From: an uncultured Rhodospirillales bacterium
GTDB taxonomy: Bacteria > Pseudomonadota > Alphaproteobacteria > Acetobacterales > Acetobacteraceae
Assembly: GCA_903928045.1 (NCBI GenBank)
Contig: CAIYPH010000930.1
Span: forward strand, 1 to 13,543
Length of the DNA: 13,543 nucleotides
Reading direction: 5' to 3'
The notes below the pieces were generated by a model, which had not been told where the DNA came from, made no database searches, and worked only from the letters and a program-made list of their open reading frames with translations. This document shows positions 9,519 through 13,543 of this stretch, piece after piece. Each line of letters opens with the position of its first letter. Positions within the stretch are counted from its first letter, which is position 1. The position numbers and the translations under genes are program-made.

Positions 9519-10523
9519 ATGAAGACCTTGACCCTGGCGCTCGCCACGATGCTCGTGGCCGGGCCGGTTGCCGCGCAGCAGATCACTGGCGCCGGCGCCA
9601 CCTTTCCCGCTCCCGTCTATGCCAAGTGGGGCGAGGCCGCGAAGGCCGCCCTTGGCATCGAGCTGAACTACCAGGCCATCGGCTCTGGCGGTGGGCAGAA
9701 CCAGATCATGAACCGCACGGTGGATTTCGGCGCGTCCGACGCCCCGGTTGACGGGCCGAAGCTCACCGAGAACAAGCTGCTGCAGTTCCCCACCGTGATG
9801 GGTGCCGTGGTGCCGATCGTGAACCTGCCGGGCATCGAGGCCAATGCGGTGAAGCTCACCGGGCCGGTGCTGGCCGATATCTACGCCGGCAAGGTGACCA
9901 AGTGGAACGACCCGCGGATTGCCGAGATCAACGCCGGCGTGGCGCTGCCGAACCTCGCCATCGCCCCGGTCTACCGCGCCGACGGCTCGGGCACGACCTA
10001 CGTGTTCACCACCTACCTCGCCACCGTGAGCCCGGATTGGAAGGACAAGGTCGGTGCCGCCACCTCCGTCAAGTGGCCCGCCGGCAACGGCGCGAAGGGC
10101 AATGACGGCGTGGCCGCCACGGTTAAGCAGGTGCGCGGCGCGATCGGCTATGTCGAAAACGCCTATGCGACCCAGAACAAGCTGACCACCACCCAGCTGC
10201 GCAACAAGTCCGGCGCCTTCGTCGCTCCCACGCTCGCGGCCTTCTCCTCGGCCGCCGAAAGCGGCGATTGGAAGGGCGCGAAGAACTACGCGGTCAACCT
10301 GATCGACACCGCCGGCCCCACCAGCTGGCCGATCGTCTCGGCGACCTTCATCCTGCTGCCGCAGGACCCGAAGGACGCCGCGCGCAGCCAGAGCGTCATC
10401 AAGTTCTTCGACTGGGCCTACACCAACGGGTCGGCGATCGCCTCCGGCCTCGAATACATCCCGCTGCCCAAGGGCGTGCAGGATGCGGTGCGCGCTTCCT
10501 GGAAGAGCGACATCAAGAACTGA
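9519..10523 (+). CDS. pstS: Phosphate ABC transporter substrate-binding protein PstS
   Basis: This 334-residue periplasmic phosphate-binding protein delivers phosphate to the PstCAB transporter. A Sec signal (MKTLTLALATMLVAGPVAA) ends at VAA-Q. Phosphate-contacting motifs typical of PstS are present: ITGAGATFPAP (22-32), GSGGG, DFGASDAP and the RADGSGTTYVF loop. The ribosome binding site AAGGAGGG ends at 9515, so of two adjacent in-frame ATGs (9516 and 9519) the second has the more workable spacing; the difference is one residue. A triple Pho box precedes the gene. A strong hairpin separates it from pstC, which usually lets the binding protein be made in excess over the membrane subunits. Confidence 0.96.
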   Translation: MKTLTLALATMLVAGPVAAQQITGAGATFPAPVYAKWGEAAKAALGIELNYQAIGSGGGQNQIMNRTVDFGASDAPVDGPKLTENKLLQFPTVMGAVVPIVNLPGIEANAVKLTGPVLADIYAGKVTKWNDPRIAEINAGVALPNLAIAPVYRADGSGTTYVFTTYLATVSPDWKDKVGAATSVKWPAGNGAKGNDGVAATVKQVRGAIGYVENAYATQNKLTTTQLRNKSGAFVAPTLAAFSSAAESGDWKGAKNYAVNLIDTAGPTSWPIVSATFILLPQDPKDAARSQSVIKFFDWAYTNGSAIASGLEYIPLPKGVQDAVRASWKSDIKN

Positions 10524-10534
10524 CACCGATCTGG

Positions 10535-10562
10535 CCGGCCCTTCCCGTGCGGGAAGGGCCGG
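10535..10562 (+). terminator. Strong GC-rich hairpin between pstS and pstC (attenuator or mRNA stabiliser)
   Basis: CCGGCCCTTCCC (10535-10546) and GGGAAGGGCCGG (10551-10562) form a perfect 12-bp stem with a GTGC loop, eleven bases after the pstS stop. The only following Ts are TTCACTGTT, so it is not a strong intrinsic terminator. It more likely protects the pstS mRNA end or causes partial termination, giving more PstS than PstCAB. Confidence 0.75.
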
Positions 10563-10607
10563 TTCACTGTTGGCGCTCCCCCGCGAGTCTGAGAACGGAA
10601 CCTGCCG

Positions 10608-11579
10608 GTGTCCCAAAGCGTAGCATCCCCCAAGCCGTTCAAATCCGCATCCGGCAAGAGCGGATCGACCGGTGACGCGATCTTCGCCGCCGCCGCGAAG
10701 GCTTCCGGCGTATTCGTGCTGCTGCTGCTCGGCGCCATCATCCTCTCGCTGTTCATCGGCGGCTGGCCGAGCTTCCGCGCCTTCGGCCTGCGTTTCCTCA
10801 CCGAGGCGGACTGGGACCCGGTGCAGAACGTGTTCGGCGCCGGAGTGCCGGTCTACGGCACGCTGATCACCTCGGTTCTCGCCATCATCATGGCCGTGCC
10901 GCTGGCGTTCGGCATCGCCTTCTACCTCACCGAACTGGCGCCGATCTGGTTCCGCCGCCCGGTCGGCACCGCGATCGAGCTGCTCGCCGCCGTGCCCTCC
11001 ATCATCTACGGCATGTGGGGCTTCTTCATGATCGTGCCGCTGATGTCCCAGTATGTGCAGCCGGTGCTGATCGACACGCTGGGCGATCTGCCGCTGATCG
11101 GCGGGCTGTTCCAGGGCCCGCCCTTCGGCACCGGCATTTTCACCGCCGCGCTCATCCTCGCGGTGATGATCCTGCCCTTCATCGCCGCCACCATGCGCGA
11201 CGTGTTCCAGACCGTGCCGCCGGTGTTCAAGGAGAGCGCCTACGGGCTCGGCTGCACCACCTGGGAGGTGATGCGCTCGATCGTCATCCCCTATACCCGC
11301 GTTTCCGTGGTCGGCGGCATCATGCTCGGCCTCGGCCGCGCCCTGGGTGAGACGATGGCGGTCACCTTCGTGATCGGCAACACCAACCGTCTCTCCACCT
11401 CGCTGTTCGGGCCGGGCAACACCATCGCCTCCATCGTCGCGCTGGAATTCCCCGAAAGCCAGGCCGGCAGCCTCAAACTGTCCTCGCTGCTCGCCCTGGG
11501 CTTCATCCTCTTCGTGATCTCCTTCATCGTGCTGGCGATCTCGCGCACACTGCTGCGCCCGGCGGGAGCCAAGTCATGA
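10608..11579 (+). CDS. pstC: Phosphate ABC transporter permease PstC
   Basis: This 323-residue inner-membrane permease forms the phosphate channel together with PstA. A Ser/Lys-rich cytoplasmic N-terminus (about 1-30) is followed by about six membrane segments, the first at about 33-53 ([19 protein letters not shown]). The permease motif that contacts the ATPase is visible as [21 protein letters not shown] followed by [18 protein letters not shown]. The GTG at 10608 is chosen because it gives the usual length and no earlier in-frame start lies after the pstS hairpin; the ribosome binding site is weak. The stop overlaps the pstA start by ATGA, so the two permeases are coupled. Confidence 0.94.
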   Translation: MSQSVASPKPFKSASGKSGSTGDAIFAAAAKASGVFVLLLLGAIILSLFIGGWPSFRAFGLRFLTEADWDPVQNVFGAGVPVYGTLITSVLAIIMAVPLAFGIAFYLTELAPIWFRRPVGTAIELLAAVPSIIYGMWGFFMIVPLMSQYVQPVLIDTLGDLPLIGGLFQGPPFGTGIFTAALILAVMILPFIAATMRDVFQTVPPVFKESAYGLGCTTWEVMRSIVIPYTRVSVVGGIMLGLGRALGETMAVTFVIGNTNRLSTSLFGPGNTIASIVALEFPESQAGSLKLSSLLALGFILFVISFIVLAISRTLLRPAGAKS

Positions 11580-12469
11580 GCGCCACACCGTCCGACACCG
11601 TGATGGCCGGGCCGAAGCGCAATGCCGCGGTGGCCGATGCGCTGTCCCGCCGTCGCCAGCGCACCAACCGCACCATCAAGGCGCTCTGCATCGGCGCGAC
11701 CGCGATCGGGCTGATCTTCCTTGCCGCCATCCTGGCAACGCTGCTGTGGCTCGGTTTCGCCGGGCTCGGCTGGTCCGTCTTCACCCAATCGACCAAGCCG
11801 CCCGGCTCGCATGGCGGCCTGCTCAACGCCATCATCGGCAGCCTGATCCAGACCGCCATCGGCACCGCGATCGGCACGCCGATCGGCATCATGGTCGGCA
11901 CCTATCTCTCCGAATACGCCGTCGGCACCAGGCTCGGCAACGCCGTGCGCTTCGTCTCGGACGTGCTGCTCTCCGCCCCTTCGATCCTCATCGGCCTGTT
12001 CGTCTACCAGGTGCTGGTCAACCCGTTCGACGGCTTCTCCGGCATCGCCGGCGGCATCGCGCTCGCCGTCATCGTCATCCCCATCGTGGTGCGCACCACC
12101 GAGGACATGCTGCGGCTGATCCCGGTCGCGCTGCGCGAAGCGGCGGTCGCGCTCGGCGCCCCGAAATGGAAGTCGATCGTCATGGTCTGCTACCCCGCCG
12201 CGCGGGATGGCATCGCCACCGGCGTGCTGCTCGCGGTGGCGCGCATCGCCGGCGAGACGGCGCCGCTGCTGTTCACCTCGCTCGGCAACCTCAACTGGTC
12301 GCTCAACCTCGGCCGCCCCATGGCGAGCCTGCCGGTGACGATCTACCAATATGCCGGCTCCGCCTTCGATGACTGGGTGCAACTCGCCTGGGTGGGCGCC
12401 CTCCTCATCACCTTCGGCGTGCTTGCGCTGAACGTCCTCGCCCGCTTCGTCCTGCGTCCCCGCGCCTGA
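11576..12469 (+). CDS. pstA: Phosphate ABC transporter permease PstA
   Basis: This 297-residue inner-membrane permease pairs with PstC. A basic N-terminal region (RRRQRTNR, about 25-32) precedes the first membrane segment (about 36-62); about six segments can be seen in total. The cytoplasmic coupling loop is [30 protein letters not shown] followed by [17 protein letters not shown], which is diagnostic of PstA. The ATG overlaps the pstC stop by 4 bp. The pstB start lies 13 bases after its stop. Nothing is unusual in length or motif. Confidence 0.94.
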   Translation: MSATPSDTVMAGPKRNAAVADALSRRRQRTNRTIKALCIGATAIGLIFLAAILATLLWLGFAGLGWSVFTQSTKPPGSHGGLLNAIIGSLIQTAIGTAIGTPIGIMVGTYLSEYAVGTRLGNAVRFVSDVLLSAPSILIGLFVYQVLVNPFDGFSGIAGGIALAVIVIPIVVRTTEDMLRLIPVALREAAVALGAPKWKSIVMVCYPAARDGIATGVLLAVARIAGETAPLLFTSLGNLNWSLNLGRPMASLPVTIYQYAGSAFDDWVQLAWVGALLITFGVLALNVLARFVLRPRA

Positions 12470-12482
12470 AGGCCCCGAACCC

Positions 12483-13313
12483 ATGAGCACCACCATGAAT
12501 GAAAGCGCGAACAAGGCGAATATCGGGGCGATGGAAGCGCGCTCGGGCGCGGCCCTCGGCGCCGCGCGGATCTCGATCCGCAACCTCGATTTCTTCTACG
12601 GCGCCAACAAGGCGCTGAAGGGCATCAACGCCGATTTCCCCGATCGCCAGGTGACCGGCATGATCGGCCCCTCCGGCTGCGGCAAGTCCACCCTGCTGCG
12701 GGTGCTCAACCGCATGTATGACCTCTACCCCGGCCAGCGCGCCACCGGCGAGGTGCTGATGGACGGCGAGAACATCATCGCGCCGGGCATGGACCTCAAC
12801 CAGCTGCGCAGCCGCATCGGCATGGTGTTCCAGAAGCCGACGCCCTTCCCGATGTCGATCTACGACAACATCGCCTTCGGGGTGAAACTCCACGAACGCC
12901 TCTCCAAGGCCGAGATGGATGAGCGCGTCGAATGGTCGCTCTCCCGCGCCGCCCTGTGGGGCGAGGTGAAGGACCGGCTGACCGCCTCCGCCATGGGCCT
13001 CTCCGGCGGCCAGCAGCAGCGCCTCTGCATCGCCCGCACCATCGCCGTGCGCCCGGACGTCATCCTGTTCGACGAGCCGACCAGCGCGCTCGACCCGATC
13101 AGCACGCTCAAGATCGAGGAGCTGATCGACGAGCTGAAGCGGGATTTCACCATCGTCATCGTCACCCACAACATGCAGCAGGCCGCGCGCTGCGCCGACC
13201 AGGTGGCGTTTTTCTACCTCGGCGAACTCGTCGAGGTCGGCACCGCCACCCAGATGTTCACCGCCCCCGCGCAGCGCCGCACCCAGGAATATATCACCGG
13301 CCGGTTCGGCTGA
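12483..13313 (+). CDS. pstB: Phosphate ABC transporter ATP-binding protein PstB
   Basis: This 276-residue ATPase powers PstCA-mediated phosphate import on the cytoplasmic side. It has a Walker A motif GPSGCGKST (about 62-70), the Q-loop in [10 protein letters not shown] (which is typical of PstB), the signature LSGGQQQRL, the Walker [13 protein letters not shown] and the switch histidine in [13 protein letters not shown] roughly 28-residue polar N-terminal extension precedes the first conserved strand ([11 protein letters not shown]), so initiation could also occur at an internal Met, for example residue 5 or 17. The ATG at 12483 is kept because it gives the normal spacing to pstA. Together with PhoU and a PhoR-type kinase it is expected to signal phosphate sufficiency. 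Confidence 0.96.
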   Translation: MSTTMNESANKANIGAMEARSGAALGAARISIRNLDFFYGANKALKGINADFPDRQVTGMIGPSGCGKSTLLRVLNRMYDLYPGQRATGEVLMDGENIIAPGMDLNQLRSRIGMVFQKPTPFPMSIYDNIAFGVKLHERLSKAEMDERVEWSLSRAALWGEVKDRLTASAMGLSGGQQQRLCIARTIAVRPDVILFDEPTSALDPISTLKIEELIDELKRDFTIVIVTHNMQQAARCADQVAFFYLGELVEVGTATQMFTAPAQRRTQEYITGRFG

Positions 13314-13327
13314 GGGAGACCACGCAG

Positions 13328-13543
13328 ATGCCCGAAACCACCGAGCACATCGTCAAAAGCTACGAAAACGAGCTCAAACGCCTCGCCGCCCTCATCACCA
13401 GCATGGGCGGCATGGTGGAAAGCCAGGTGGCGCTCGCCTGCACCGCCATCCTCGAGGGCGATGCCCAAGCCGCCTCGCGCGCCGTGGAGGCCGATCCCGC
13501 GGTGGATGCGCTGGAGCGGGAGGTGGAGCAGTTCGTCATCCGC
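13328..13543 (+). CDS. phoU: Phosphate signalling protein PhoU (5' part, cut by window edge)
   Basis: The first 72 codons are present and the gene runs off the right edge. The start MPETTEHIVKSYENELKRL followed by ITSMGGMVESQV matches the first helices of PhoU, a helical metal-binding protein that links the PstSCAB transporter to the PhoR-PhoB two-component system and represses it when phosphate is plentiful. GAGGGAG (13313-13319) overlaps the pstB stop and lies about eight bases before the ATG. The order pstSCAB-phoU is standard; phoB may follow outside the window. Confidence 0.93.
   Translation, partial: MPETTEHIVKSYENELKRLAALITSMGGMVESQVALACTAILEGDAQAASRAVEADPAVDALEREVEQFVIR

Noticed and set aside
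11291..12583. Minus-strand open frame of 430 codons over pstC/pstA
   Set aside because: The sense strand encodes intact PstC and PstA; the antisense product is a charged low-complexity shadow.

Overview
The window is very GC-rich and densely coded, with short intergenic gaps and many 1-4 bp stop/start overlaps. Gene content (Sox-type sulfur carrier proteins, flavocytochrome c, a Tat-exported molybdenum hydroxylase, a Pho regulon with CTGTCAT boxes) points to an alphaproteobacterium. The A/T-rich palindromic repeats at the left edge resemble dispersed repeats I associate with Acetobacteraceae/Rhodospirillales, but the family assignment is only a guess.

Layout. (1) 1-189: two inverted copies of an A/T-rich palindromic repeat, no gene. 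(2) 190-2131, minus strand: gmd and rmd, which together convert GDP-mannose to GDP-rhamnose for a surface polysaccharide. (3) 2243-3151, plus strand, divergent: an FkbM-family methyltransferase, probably glycan-related. (4) 3351-9401, plus strand: one tight run of eight genes. It holds a two-subunit xanthine-dehydrogenase-family molybdenum hydroxylase (FeS subunit plus Tat-exported Mo subunit), a monoheme cytochrome c, a flavocytochrome c / SoxF flavoprotein, then soxX, soxY, soxZ and soxA. (5) 9405-9433: a triple CTGTCAT Pho box. (6) 9519 to the right edge: pstS, pstC, pstA, pstB and the start of phoU, the high-affinity phosphate uptake system and its signalling partner.

The most unusual part is region 4. 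All its products are predicted to work in the periplasm. SoxXA would load a sulfur compound onto the carrier SoxYZ, and the flavoprotein/cytochrome pair and the Mo enzyme would feed electrons to c-type cytochromes. Yet soxB (the sulfate-releasing hydrolase) and soxCD (the usual Mo sulfur dehydrogenase) are absent, a molybdenum hydroxylase of another family sits at the head of the operon, and the SoxY carrier arm ends in A-A-C-I-D-E-I instead of the usual G-G-C-G-G. This suggests either a Sox variant completed by genes elsewhere, or a repurposed SoxXA/YZ carrier system acting on an unknown, perhaps organic, sulfur substrate. The function is inference; the gene identities are well supported.
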